Assembly (NCBI GenBank): GCA_030345135.1
Contig: CP128386.1
Coordinates: 2,338,272-2,402,271, forward strand
Direction: 5' to 3'
DNA from: Chitinophagaceae bacterium DXS
GTDB lineage: Bacteria; Bacteroidota; Bacteroidia; Chitinophagales; Chitinophagaceae
Length of the DNA: 64,000 nt
Shown here: one piece after another, positions 26,993 through 36,651 of the stretch
How positions within the stretch are numbered: the first letter of the stretch is position 1
Layout of the letters: each line of letters opens with the position of its first letter
Translations under genes and position numbers: made by a program
The notes under the pieces: model-generated
What the model was told of the DNA's origin: nothing
The model's database searches: none
What the model saw: the letters and a program-made list of their open reading frames with translations, nothing else

Positions 26993-28429
26993 TTAGAATT
27001 TATCCCAGAATAATTTCACTTCAACTTTATCATCCCCTCCCATGGCTTTCACTGCTTCATCATAATTTGTTGTATTTACATTTTGTTCTTTTACGGGATA
27101 ATTAAAGCGATTGGGAAATCCTGACTGCGCTTTATCGGGAACAGCCATTTCCGGATAATCCAATCTTCTTACATCAATCCAGGCATCATAGCCTCTATTG
27201 TACTCTGCAATCCATTTTTGCAAACCTATTTTTTGTTTCCATGTTCCCTGTGAAGTCGCGTATTTCACATTGGCAGAAGCGAGATAGGTTGTTGCATCTG
27301 CATCACTTCCATTCCAGTAAAGTATAGAGGCTCTTATCGCATTGTTATAATGATCTTCAGCAGTGCCACTCACGTTAAAGCCACGCTCTTTTGCTTCGGC
27401 CAATAAGAATTCTGTTTCGCTATAATCCAGCAGGTCGCCGGGGAATGTTGTTTCCAACATTTGTTCACTTGGGGATGCATAAGCTGTAAAGCTGCTCTTT
27501 AAACCCGCAGGCGCACCAATATAAACGCCGTTGGCGTTAGGAACCAGGTACAAAGGAATTCTCGGATCCACCAGCGTGTTTAATTTATCCATTAAAGTTT
27601 TGCATGCGATGAAATCATGTCTGCCACTTTGCACAAGATCAACCCAGATAGGATTTGTGTTGGGCGTGTTTCCCAAATATTGAAACGTGGCGTTGTCGCC
27701 GTTGGAAGTAAATACATTTGGTGCAGCTTGCTCAACAAGCGTTTTGGCCTTTGTAGGATCACTATCCGCAATCACCATAGCCAATTTCAATTTCAGTGAG
27801 TTGGCAAACATTTTCCATTTATCAATGGAACCTCCATAGATAAGATCTGCATCTTCAAAGCCTGCATCTGTATTATCCAGCTGTGCTATGGCAGCGTCAA
27901 GCCTGGTCAGTAATGTATAATAAACAGTTTGCGCATCATCAAATTTTGGCTGAACAATGCTATCCACTTTCAATGCATCTGTATAAGGAATATTGCCAAA
28001 GGTATTCACCAACATAGAGAAGGCATACACTTCTGTAATGTCACACATAGCAGTTTCATTCTTCTTAACGATATCAGATACTACCTGCGGGTCCTGCTGC
28101 GGTATAAGGGTTTTTGCTTTTTCCAGGTTGACGATAATATCCCTGTATATAATATTCCACAACTGATCCGGCAATGATCTTGTTGTAAGATCGTAGTTTG
28201 CTTCATCGGTATAAGTAGTCTCTGTCCAGTATTGCACTATAAGCCGGAATATGTTGCGGTTAACACTTGAGCTGGTATGTATATCCGCAAGGTTCTTTTG
28301 TGCATTGCTGAATAAGGTTGCCGGCGGCACGTCTGTGTACAACTTCGGACCTTCATTTAAATTTTGAATATCCTTTTTGCAGGAAGCAAGCGCCGCGAAA
28401 ACTGATAGTATAATGAGGATCTTTTTCAT
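26993..28429 (-). CDS. SusD/RagB-family outer-membrane lipoprotein (pair 3)
   Basis: A 478-residue SusD-like_2 protein with lipobox FAALASC and mature Cys near residue 17. Family blocks include QYWTETTYTDEANYD, NTFGNIPYTDALKVD and YSETEFLLAEAKERG. It ends in the motif EVKLFWDKF, comparable to the WW/FW endings of the two other SusD proteins here. It follows its SusC by 58 bases and is closed by a terminator. Confidence 0.92.
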   Translation of the reverse strand: MKKILIILSVFAALASCKKDIQNLNEGPKLYTDVPPATLFSNAQKNLADIHTSSSVNRNIFRLIVQYWTETTYTDEANYDLTTRSLPDQLWNIIYRDIIVNLEKAKTLIPQQDPQVVSDIVKKNETAMCDITEVYAFSMLVNTFGNIPYTDALKVDSIVQPKFDDAQTVYYTLLTRLDAAIAQLDNTDAGFEDADLIYGGSIDKWKMFANSLKLKLAMVIADSDPTKAKTLVEQAAPNVFTSNGDNATFQYLGNTPNTNPIWVDLVQSGRHDFIACKTLMDKLNTLVDPRIPLYLVPNANGVYIGAPAGLKSSFTAYASPSEQMLETTFPGDLLDYSETEFLLAEAKERGFNVSGTAEDHYNNAIRASILYWNGSDADATTYLASANVKYATSQGTWKQKIGLQKWIAEYNRGYDAWIDVRRLDYPEMAVPDKAQSGFPNRFNYPVKEQNVNTTNYDEAVKAMGGDDKVEVKLFWDKF

Positions 28430-28487
28430 CCGAATAGAATTTAAGTTTTAAATACTGCTGATAGATGTTGTTTTCAATCAGCCATTA

Positions 28488-31400
28488 CTAAAATCTAAGT
28501 CTCAGGTTAATACCAACGCTTCTTGTTGTTGGATAAGCTCCTACCTGGAAGCCCTGCAGGTTGCCTGAGCTAATGCCTTCTTCTGGATCTGAATAAGGCA
28601 GATTTTTGTGAATGAGCCACAGGTTCCTTCCGATCAGGGAAAGATCAATTCCCTTAAACGGGGCAATCTTATTCATAAATTTTTGCGGGAATGAATATGT
28701 TAGGGTAAGCTCTCTCAGTTTGACATAGCTTGCATCATACACAAAGGCTTTATCAGGATTTAATTCATATCCATAAGCACCGGTGCTTCCACTTATATCT
28801 ATTCTTGTTGCATTCGGCTTGCCATCTTCAGTTACTCCTTTATTAATAATTCCTCCACCATTAGCAATTGTATTTCTAACGGGGCTGCCCTTATCGTTAA
28901 GACCTGCTGTTTCAGGATACAATCCTACATCCAGCCCATAATACATATCCAATGAAAATACATCGCCGCCATGTCTTGTATCAATCAAAAAGCTCAATGA
29001 AAAATCTTTGTATTTAAAACTGTTGTTAATACCGGCAATCCAGTCAGGATTAATATCACCGATGTTTTTATTTTGAGTAGAAGTAATCTCGTAATAACCA
29101 TCTCCGTCCACAACCTTTTCTCCATTCAGGTAGATAAAATCACTACCTCTTAAAATTCCATAAGGCTGACCAACCTGCGCGTTCAGAGAAATGCCACCGG
29201 GGAATGAACCTAGTTGCAGGTTATCAATTCCATTGAGATCAAGTACTTTGTTCCTGTTTCTTGTCCAGTTAATATTGATGTTCCATGTAAAGTCGCGTGT
29301 TTTAACAGGTGTGCCATATAATGAAACTTCAAAGCCCTGGTTAAGAATCGCTCCCGCGTTGATGTATTTAAAATCATACCCCGTTGCATCAGATACAGGC
29401 GCAGCAACAATCTGGTTTACACTTTTTGCATGATAATAAGTAAAGTCAAAACCTAACCGGTTTTTAAAGAACGCCATTTCAATGCCACCTTCATAAGACT
29501 TGGTTCTTTCCGGTACAAGGTTCTGATTATTCTTTGTTGTTGCGTTGGCAGTTAATGGTTGCGTACCAAATGCAGGGTTCATTGTATAGTAATCCAGCAA
29601 ACTCTGCGGAGGAGCGCTGTTACCTACTTCAGCATAATTCACTCTTGCCTTTCCGTAAGAAAGCCAGGGCGTGTTTTTAATCAACTTTGAAAAAACAAAA
29701 CCCAGCGAGGCTGAGGGATAGAAATAAACATTATTTCCCGGAGAGAGTGTTGAGGCTTTATCACGTCGTCCTGTAAGATCAAGGAACAACATGTCTTTAT
29801 ATCCAAAAGTTGCGCTACCAAATATGCCGTCTACACCTTCATCAATATATGCTTCAGTTGGAGCAACCATCGGATTTTTTGTGTTGGACAACGCATAGAT
29901 ATCCGGCACAACAAGTCCGCCGTTGGTTTCAGCAAAAATGGAACTGTTATTTGTTCTTCTTATGTTCAAGCCTGCTGTTCCCTTGAAGTTCAGGTCACGC
30001 GTGATGTCTGTATTAAAGTTGGCAAGCAGATCGTAGTTATACTCACTAAAAGTGTGGTTATATCTTGAATAATAAGGCACTTCCAGGCTCCCCACTGCGA
30101 TACGCTCTTCCTGTATCTCATCATAATAATCCAGTGTTACGCGGCCAAGTATATTGAGCCACTTTGCAACATTATAGTTCAGGCTAACATTACCAAAGTA
30201 GCGGGAGCGATTATCGTTTTCAAAATTTTTATACCGCACAAAGTATGGGTTGTTCCAGTAAATGGGCACGAGGCCATTTTTTTCATCGCTTGGATCGGCC
30301 CAGTTCCATGTTACATTTTTACCCTGCCTGTCATAAGCTTCTTTTTGTTCTTTTACATCGACATTTGTTTCCCACCACTCTCTGAAGTTCGTCATAAGAT
30401 TGGTGGAGTGATCACCGCTATATCCTGTTCCATATCTGCCCAATCCTGAAATGTGTGAATAATTTACGCCGGCAGTTGCAGTCAGCTTGTCGGTAATATT
30501 ATAGGAAGCACCAAAGTTGATGATATCCTTTTTGATCTGGCTGTTAGGCAACACTCCCCGTTCATCTGTGCGTGTATAACCAAGTTTGTACCAGCCCTTA
30601 TCGCCACCACCATCAATAGCTATGCTGTTATTGGTTGATGCAGGACTCACAAAGAATGTAGAAGGATTATTTGACGCTGCCAGCCATGGTCTTGCTTTGT
30701 GATAATAAGGAGAATTAACGTCAAATGCATCCCATTGATACACCATCAGGTTAGGATCAAATTTTGCACCCCATGAGGCATCTTCTGTTGTAGGCGTAAC
30801 CAGGTCGGGCGTTCCGTCTCCGTTCACGTCAAAATAAAAAAAGTTGCCATCGGGAGAATCGTAATAAGTTCCATAACCTGCCCCATATTGATTTTGATAT
30901 TTGGGGAAAGTTGATTTGTCAACAGAACTTATTGTAACTCCTGAATTAATTGTAATGCCAAGCCCCTTCTTTCCTTTTTTGGTAGTAATCATTACTACTC
31001 CGTTTGCAGCGCGCGAACCGTACAATGCGGATGCCGCTGCTCCTTTAAGAACGTTTAGGGATTCAATATCATCCGGGTTAATATCAGCAACAGCATTACC
31101 ATAATCATAGCCACCGCGACCAGTTGTCTGGTTGGCGTTGTCTGTTTTGTTGGCTTTGTTCATTTTGTTGGTGTTGGTATTATCTACAGGAACACCGTCA
31201 ATTACAAACAACGCCTGGTTGTTTCCAAGCAATGATTTAAAACCACGCATTACCACGTTAGTGGATCCACCAAGCGAATTGTTCTGCCGGATCTCCAAAC
31301 CGGCAACCTTTCCGCTTAAGCCTCCAACAAAATTGCTGCTACGGGTTTTGCTTACCTCGTCTCCGTTTACCTGCTGTGCGGCATATGGCAAGGAGTTACG

Positions 31401-31733
31401 GGTTCTTTTAATACCGAGAGCTGTAACAACCACTTCATTTACTACATTGTCCTGCGGATTTAGGGTGACTGTATAAGAAGATTCAGTGCCAATCTTCACT
31501 TCAGTATTGGCAAAATTAAGGGCTGATATTACCAGTACATCGCCCTTTTTTGCAGTTATTGTAAAACCGCCGTCTTGTGTTGTAGCGGTGCCGGTAGAAG
31601 TGCCTTTCAGCAGGATGGAAGCACCTTCTATAGGCTGCCCGTTTTTGTCAATTACTTTTCCATTAATTGCACTCTGTGCAAAGGTGTCGTGCATAACAAG
31701 CAATAACACCAGGAGTGTCAGCATTCGTCTCAT
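28488..31733 (-). CDS. SusC/RagA-family TonB-linked outer-membrane transporter (pair 3)
   Basis: A 1081-residue transporter with a signal peptide ending DTFAQ. A regulatory-like domain follows (INGKVIDKNGQPIEGASI), then a TonB box-like NEVVVTALG, a plug (MRGFKSLLGNNQALFVIDG, VLKGAAASALYGSRAANG) and a barrel ending NLRLRF. The plug carries a low-complexity insertion rich in Asn, Lys and Thr (encoded at about 31126-31190) between DGVPVDN and GRGGYDYG that the other two lack. It heads a two-gene operon, divergent from folD across about 230 A/T-rich bases. Confidence 0.93.
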   Translation of the reverse strand: MRRMLTLLVLLLVMHDTFAQSAINGKVIDKNGQPIEGASILLKGTSTGTATTQDGGFTITAKKGDVLVISALNFANTEVKIGTESSYTVTLNPQDNVVNEVVVTALGIKRTRNSLPYAAQQVNGDEVSKTRSSNFVGGLSGKVAGLEIRQNNSLGGSTNVVMRGFKSLLGNNQALFVIDGVPVDNTNTNKMNKANKTDNANQTTGRGGYDYGNAVADINPDDIESLNVLKGAAASALYGSRAANGVVMITTKKGKKGLGITINSGVTISSVDKSTFPKYQNQYGAGYGTYYDSPDGNFFYFDVNGDGTPDLVTPTTEDASWGAKFDPNLMVYQWDAFDVNSPYYHKARPWLAASNNPSTFFVSPASTNNSIAIDGGGDKGWYKLGYTRTDERGVLPNSQIKKDIINFGASYNITDKLTATAGVNYSHISGLGRYGTGYSGDHSTNLMTNFREWWETNVDVKEQKEAYDRQGKNVTWNWADPSDEKNGLVPIYWNNPYFVRYKNFENDNRSRYFGNVSLNYNVAKWLNILGRVTLDYYDEIQEERIAVGSLEVPYYSRYNHTFSEYNYDLLANFNTDITRDLNFKGTAGLNIRRTNNSSIFAETNGGLVVPDIYALSNTKNPMVAPTEAYIDEGVDGIFGSATFGYKDMLFLDLTGRRDKASTLSPGNNVYFYPSASLGFVFSKLIKNTPWLSYGKARVNYAEVGNSAPPQSLLDYYTMNPAFGTQPLTANATTKNNQNLVPERTKSYEGGIEMAFFKNRLGFDFTYYHAKSVNQIVAAPVSDATGYDFKYINAGAILNQGFEVSLYGTPVKTRDFTWNININWTRNRNKVLDLNGIDNLQLGSFPGGISLNAQVGQPYGILRGSDFIYLNGEKVVDGDGYYEITSTQNKNIGDINPDWIAGINNSFKYKDFSLSFLIDTRHGGDVFSLDMYYGLDVGLYPETAGLNDKGSPVRNTIANGGGIINKGVTEDGKPNATRIDISGSTGAYGYELNPDKAFVYDASYVKLRELTLTYSFPQKFMNKIAPFKGIDLSLIGRNLWLIHKNLPYSDPEEGISSGNLQGFQVGAYPTTRSVGINLRLRF

Positions 31734-31951
31734 GTTTGCATAGATTAGTTAAAGAATGAAGAATTGTTAAAAAAAATATAAAACATTTTTAATAAATCAT
31801 AATTAAAATAGACGAATAGTCGATGTTTAAGCAGTAAATAAACAAACTCATACATTTCGAAAAATCATCATTCGAAACTTATTTATAACTGATTTTCAGC
31901 GAGAAACAAGGTTTAACAGCGCTTGCATTCGGAACATTACGTGGCAGGACT

Positions 31952-31959
31952 TATCTTTG
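31952..31959 (+). promoter_or_regulatory. Candidate -7 box of folD
   Basis: TATCTTTG fits TAnnTTTG exactly but lies only 4 bases before the ATG at 31964. No TTTG occurs about 20 bases upstream; the nearest TTG is 26 bases away. If used, the transcript would be almost leaderless. Confidence 0.35.
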
Positions 31960-31963
31960 CACA

Positions 31964-32839
31964 ATGCTAGTATTAGACGGAAAAATCGCCTCCAAATCGG
32001 TAATAGATTCATTAAAAACAGAAGTTGAAGCATTAAAAGCTCAGGGCAAAAGAGCCCCTCACCTTGCAGCAGTATTAGTTGGTAACAACGGCGCAAGTGA
32101 AACATATGTAGCAAGTAAAGTAAAGCACTGTGAAGAAATAGGCTTCGGCTCTACACTGATCAGACTTTCAGATACTGTTACAGAAACAGAGCTGATAGCA
32201 ACTATAGATGAGTTAAATAAGAATGCAGACATTGACGGTATACTGGTGCAGTTGCCGTTGCCTAAGCATATTGATGAGCAAAAGATCATTATGGCGATTG
32301 ACCCCGCCAAAGACGTAGACGGGTTTCATCCCGTAAGCATTGGTAAGCTGGTTCAGGGGTTACAGACTTTTATCCCTGCAACTCCGTATGGCATTATGCT
32401 GATGCTCGAACATTTCAACATCTCTACAAAAGGAAAGCATGCTGTAGTTATTGGACGCAGCAATATCGTTGGCCGCCCAATGAGCATTTTGCTTAGCAGC
32501 AACAACGCTTTTGGTAATTGTACCGTAACTGTTTGCCATTCGCACACGCCCAATCTTAAAGAAATGTGCTTACAGGGTGATATAATTGTTGCAGCTTTAG
32601 GCAGACCAGAATTTGTGAAGGCTGACATGGTTAAAGATGGCGCAATTATTATAGACGTGGGTATTACAAGAGTTGAAGACAGCACTGCTAAAAGAGGTTA
32701 TAGAATTAAAGGCGATGTCGCGTATAATGAGGTTGCAGAAAAAGCATCAGCAATTACTCCGGTGCCCGGCGGCGTTGGATTAATGACTATTGCAGGATTG
32801 ATGAAGAACACGTTGCAGGCGTATAGAGAGAAGCTGTGA
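31964..32839 (+). CDS. folD: Methylenetetrahydrofolate dehydrogenase / methenyltetrahydrofolate cyclohydrolase
   Basis: A 291-residue bifunctional one-carbon enzyme that converts 5,10-methylene-THF to 10-formyl-THF. The folate site has YVASKVKHCEE with the catalytic Lys, and VDGILVQLPLPKHI follows. The NADP site is KHAVVIGRSNIVGRPM, and the C-terminal signature is TPVPGGVGLMTIAGLM. The length is normal. It is a single gene with repeat sequence after it. Confidence 0.96.
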   Translation: MLVLDGKIASKSVIDSLKTEVEALKAQGKRAPHLAAVLVGNNGASETYVASKVKHCEEIGFGSTLIRLSDTVTETELIATIDELNKNADIDGILVQLPLPKHIDEQKIIMAIDPAKDVDGFHPVSIGKLVQGLQTFIPATPYGIMLMLEHFNISTKGKHAVVIGRSNIVGRPMSILLSSNNAFGNCTVTVCHSHTPNLKEMCLQGDIIVAALGRPEFVKADMVKDGAIIIDVGITRVEDSTAKRGYRIKGDVAYNEVAEKASAITPVPGGVGLMTIAGLMKNTLQAYREKL

Positions 32840-33183
32840 GCTGTCAGCTATTAGCTATTAGCTTTGGGTTTCAGGTTTCAGGTTTGAGGTGTGAGGAATA
32901 ACGTTTGAGGAGAATAAGGAAAATGTTGATATTCTTTCAAGGTGGATAATGACGGCGAAAGAGTGAGCTTTTAGAATTAAGGACTTCGTAAATCGTACTT
33001 CGTACTTGTTTTAAGAATGATTGTATAAAAATTTTGAAGCCGCACCTGAGTACTTCGTAAATCGTACTTCGTACTTATGAAAGCAACCTGATACCGAAAG
33101 CGCAGCAAGTCGCACTTGAACACACATCGTACCCGCCCGAACGTACCGTCGGTACGGGCAGGCATCTAACATCGTACATTGAA
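32840..33183. repeat. Gene-free stretch of mixed repeats
   Basis: AGCTGTCAGCTATTAGC and TTTCAGGTTTCAGGTTTGAGG words come first (32840-32890). Two copies of CTTCGTAAATCGTACTTCGTACTT follow (around 32984-33009 and 33053-33077), then the inverse 41-bp GC-rich repeat (33124-33164). No gene is visible. Confidence 0.6.
33124..33164. repeat. 41-bp GC-rich dispersed repeat, copy B (inverted)
   Basis: Exact reverse complement of 15572-15612. It ends 20 bases before the queE start. Confidence 0.75.
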
Positions 33184-33807
33184 ATGTTTTTAACTAACGA
33201 ACATATTACCACAAAGCTTCCGGTTATGGAAGCTTTTTATACTATACAGGGTGAAGGTTTTCACCAGGGGCGTGCTGCATACTTCATAAGGCTGGGAGGC
33301 TGTGATGTCGGATGTTTTTGGTGCGATGTAAAGGATAGCTGGGATGCCTCGGCTCATCCGGTTTTATCTGTTGATGAGATTGTTGCTGAAGCGAAAAATA
33401 ATCCGGGACGCTTAGCTGTAATTACAGGTGGAGAGCCGTTGATGCATAATCTTGATGAACTGACACATGCTTTGCATGAAGCAGGTTTTGAAACGAATAT
33501 GGAAACCTCCGGTTCCAGTCCTTTATCGGGCGAATGGGATTGGATCTGTCTTTCTCCAAAGAAATTTAAAGCGCCCTTACCTGAAGTGCTGGTCGCCGCA
33601 AATGAACTGAAAGTTATTATCTACAATAAATCTGATTTTGATTGGGCGGAAAAACATGCAAAAGAAGTAGGTCCTTCATGCAAATTATATCTCCAGCCAG
33701 AATGGAGCAAAGCAGCAGAAATGACGCCGTTGATTGTCGATTATATTAAAGCAAATCCGCAGTGGGAACTGAGTTTGCAGGTGCATAAGTACATAAATGT
33801 GCCATAG
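33184..33807 (+). CDS. queE: 7-carboxy-7-deazaguanine synthase
   Basis: A 207-residue radical SAM enzyme of queuosine (preQ0) synthesis. It rearranges 6-carboxytetrahydropterin to 7-carboxy-7-deazaguanine. The motif FYTIQGEGFHQG precedes the iron-sulfur Cys motif CDVGCFWCD (C-x3-C-x2-C). ITGGEPLMHN binds SAM, and LQVHKYINVP is the usual C-terminus. The protein is short, as in other QueE. No other queuosine gene is next to it. Confidence 0.93.
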   Translation: MFLTNEHITTKLPVMEAFYTIQGEGFHQGRAAYFIRLGGCDVGCFWCDVKDSWDASAHPVLSVDEIVAEAKNNPGRLAVITGGEPLMHNLDELTHALHEAGFETNMETSGSSPLSGEWDWICLSPKKFKAPLPEVLVAANELKVIIYNKSDFDWAEKHAKEVGPSCKLYLQPEWSKAAEMTPLIVDYIKANPQWELSLQVHKYINVP

Positions 33808-34673
33808 AGCTGTTAGCTATCAGCTGTGCTCGTCGCCGGATGGGATTCCGCATAATTTAGAAGTACATGCTTGATCTGATTGCATCATTCCAGGCTAATT
33901 GTATTTCCTTTTTACAATATTCCACGCTTAATTTTTAGACTATCTCTTACGCCCTTACAGGGCTTGATCGATTTTTTGTTTTATTTCACAGGGCGTTGCC
34001 CTGTGCTAATGCCGGACGCCCCTTCAGGGCTTTGTGCTGGCTGGCCAATAGTGTAACGCATTTCCCATGTTGATATTTGCAATTTTGTTTCGGCACATTC
34101 AATATGCGTTCATCTTTAACTAGTAAGTTATATTGCATTTACGCAGAGCACGCTTTCGGACTCTGGTTTCATCCAACTAACAAACAAAGAATTTTTCGCG
34201 TTGCTAAGTAAAATCGCGTCTGGTTAACTCGCTAACTCTTTTTATTATGGTCCAGTCATTCGAATTTTAATCGCTTTGCCCATTTTGTATTGCTTCATTT
34301 TCATATCCACACATTTTCATATTCACTTATTTGCAACTTTCAATTATCAATTATTTCACCAGATTCGCACATTTACCCATTTGCATATTTGCACATTCGC
34401 ACGTCATTTTCAATTTCCAACTTTCAATTATCAATTATTTCACCCCATCCGCACATTTACCCATTCGCATATTTGCACATTTCCACACATTGTCAATTTT
34501 CAACTTTCAATTTTCAATTATCTCACTTCATCCGCACATTTACCCATTTGCACATTTGCACATTCCCACATCATTTTCGATTTTCAATTCTCCATTAATA
34601 TTATTAAATTCATTGGCATGATTATTAGATTGAATAATCATCATTGATTTCCTCACTTCTAAATTCATTTGCC
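33808..34673. repeat. Gene-free stretch with hairpins and CACATTTGCAC-type repeats
   Basis: Three CCC-GGG hairpins lie at 33951-33963 (GCCCT-TAC-AGGGC), 33987-34005 (CACAGGGC-GTT-GCCCTGTG) and 34018-34030 (GCCC-CTTCA-GGGC). From about 34280 to 34600 the sequence is irregular copies of CACATTTACCCATTTGCAC and TTCAACTTTCAATTATCAA, as at 14096-14329. Open frames there are a by-product of the repeat. No gene is visible. Confidence 0.65.
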
Positions 34674-36017
34674 TTGAAACCTATAGCCAGCTTATTACTT
34701 TGGGGTCTATTGTTTACGGCAGGTAACAATGCAATAGCTCAGCAGCCTATACTGCTTAAGAATGTCACCATCATTGACGGAACAGGCAAACCTCCGCAGA
34801 AAAACATGTTTGTGCTGATAGATCATGGGAAGATAACGGACATTTCTTCGAAGGAGATGATTACCATCATGACCGTTATGCCGCAGGACTTCTCAGGAAA
34901 AACTATTATGCCTGTAATAACAAACGCACATGCACACCTGGGAACCGTGAAAGGTGTTACAGCTTCTGCAGTTAATTATACGCGAGATAACATTCTCCGC
35001 CAATTACAGAAGTATGAAACTTATGGAGTTGATGCCATACAGGTAATGGGTTCTGATCGCGAGATGATCTTCGATATGCGTGATTCGTCTCAAAAAGGCT
35101 TGCTTCCGGGCGCCACCATATATACTGCCGGATATGGTTTCAGTGCGCCTAACGGAGGTCCTCCTTCCAACCTGGGTATGGATAAAGTGTACAGGCCGGC
35201 AACGCCTGAAGAAGCAATAAAAGATGTACAGGAGCTTGCAAAGCTGAAGCCAGACATGATTAAAATGTGGGTGGATGACTTCGGTGGAACATCTCCTAAA
35301 ATGAAACCGGAAATTTCCGCAGCGATCATCAGCGAAGCGCACAAGCAGCACATTCGCGTGGCTTCTCACCTGTATTACCTGGAAGATGCACATCGCCTGG
35401 TTGACCAGGGACTTGATATCATCGCACACAGCATCCGTGATAAAGACATTGATGATGCGTTGATTGAAAAGATGAAACAAAAGGGAGTTGCTTACATCCC
35501 TACCCTATCGCTCGACGAATTTCAATTTGCCTATGCTAACAAACCTGAATGGCTCGACGAACCATTCTTTAAAGTAGCATTGGAACTTGGAGTGTATGAA
35601 ATGATCACGGCAGATGATTATCGCTCGAAGATTATGTCTAATCCTAATTTTGAAAAGAATAAAGCGGCATATGCAACGGCGCTCCGCAATGTAAAAAAGC
35701 TGTTTGATGCGGGCGTGTTGATCGCACTCGGAACGGACTCCGGTGCTAACCCGGTAAGAGTGCAGGGCTTTTCAGAACACCTGGAAATGCAGTTACTAAC
35801 GGAAGCCGGCTTGACCCCATTACAGGCTATTATGATCGCTACGCAAAACGCTGCCAAAGTAGTCCACAAAAATATACCCGGAACGCTGGAAAAGGGCAAC
35901 CCCGCAAGCTTTATTGTATTACAGAATAATCCTGCAAAAGACATCAAAAACACCCGTTCTATTTTAGAAGTATGGAAGAATGGTGTTAAGGTGAATGATG
36001 GTCCGATGAAGGATTAA
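34674..36017 (+). CDS. Secreted amidohydrolase-family protein
   Basis: TTG at 34674 places a signal peptide (MKPIASLLLWGLLF...AIAQ) at the N-terminus; TTG at 34644 would add ten residues. It is a metal-dependent hydrolase of the imidazolonepropionase/prolidase-like amidohydrolase group. The N-terminal beta domain has LLKNVTIIDGTGKPP. The first ligand pair is HAHLG, later His ligands are in VASHLY and IIAHS, and the metal Asp is in LGTDSG. The end is LEKGNPASFIVL. The substrate cannot be told; secreted relatives act on dipeptides or amidated small molecules. It is a single gene. Confidence 0.82.
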   Translation: MKPIASLLLWGLLFTAGNNAIAQQPILLKNVTIIDGTGKPPQKNMFVLIDHGKITDISSKEMITIMTVMPQDFSGKTIMPVITNAHAHLGTVKGVTASAVNYTRDNILRQLQKYETYGVDAIQVMGSDREMIFDMRDSSQKGLLPGATIYTAGYGFSAPNGGPPSNLGMDKVYRPATPEEAIKDVQELAKLKPDMIKMWVDDFGGTSPKMKPEISAAIISEAHKQHIRVASHLYYLEDAHRLVDQGLDIIAHSIRDKDIDDALIEKMKQKGVAYIPTLSLDEFQFAYANKPEWLDEPFFKVALELGVYEMITADDYRSKIMSNPNFEKNKAAYATALRNVKKLFDAGVLIALGTDSGANPVRVQGFSEHLEMQLLTEAGLTPLQAIMIATQNAAKVVHKNIPGTLEKGNPASFIVLQNNPAKDIKNTRSILEVWKNGVKVNDGPMKD

Positions 36018-36651
36018 ACAGATTAATTGTCGTTTTAATAAGAAAATTTAATTTGGTTAATGCTTGCTCAACAATCAGCGACAGATAATGAATTAATGTA
36101 TAATCTGTGAGAAACGATCATAATGAAGCGCGATACTATGATAAAGCAAAAGAAAAGTTTGACAAACGGCGTTTCTCGCTTCTTACCTTTCTTCCGTTAT
36201 TATAATTTGGTCAATTGACATTTATTGACTCCAATTTTACTGGAGCAATAGTATAATATGCAGATTCGCTGGCACTGAATATTAATTTGAAAGATCTTAT
36301 ATTAAAATAGTTGCGGTCTACTTACCTCAAAATATGATCACTAATGTGCTCCTTACGATTGACTGTTATTAACTTAGGTCCATCTAATGGAGATGCTGCT
36401 TTGTAAAGGCACCATTTGAATGTAGCAGCTATGTTCAAAAATGTGCGATTATTGGTGATCATACCTCACTATTCAAAACTTTAAAAAGAATATTGATCCA
36501 TCTTCTATAAATCACGCTATAAAAATCATCATGAAGTCACGATGAAAAAAGAACCACTATGTTGATGACATACGACTTATTATATCGATCCGCTGTAGAG
36601 AAAACAAAACTGGAATACCAAACAAGAAAATCAATTATCTTGCGATAAAAA
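36018..36651. other. Gene-free A/T-rich stretch
   Basis: A 634-base gap before the zeta-toxin gene. I find no convincing ORF, RNA gene or terminator. An open frame of about 30 codons near 36122 has no support. The gap marks the left edge of the toxin and secretion region. Confidence 0.4.

Noticed and set aside
34276..34647. Three overlapping frames of about 100 codons upstream of the amidohydrolase
   Set aside because: All three frames are open because of the same repeat words; the peptides repeat the same His/Phe-rich text.
36018..36651. Small ORF or RNA gene in the gap before the zeta-toxin-like gene
   Set aside because: Only frames of about 30 codons, no stable hairpin series and no tRNA-like fold that I could see.
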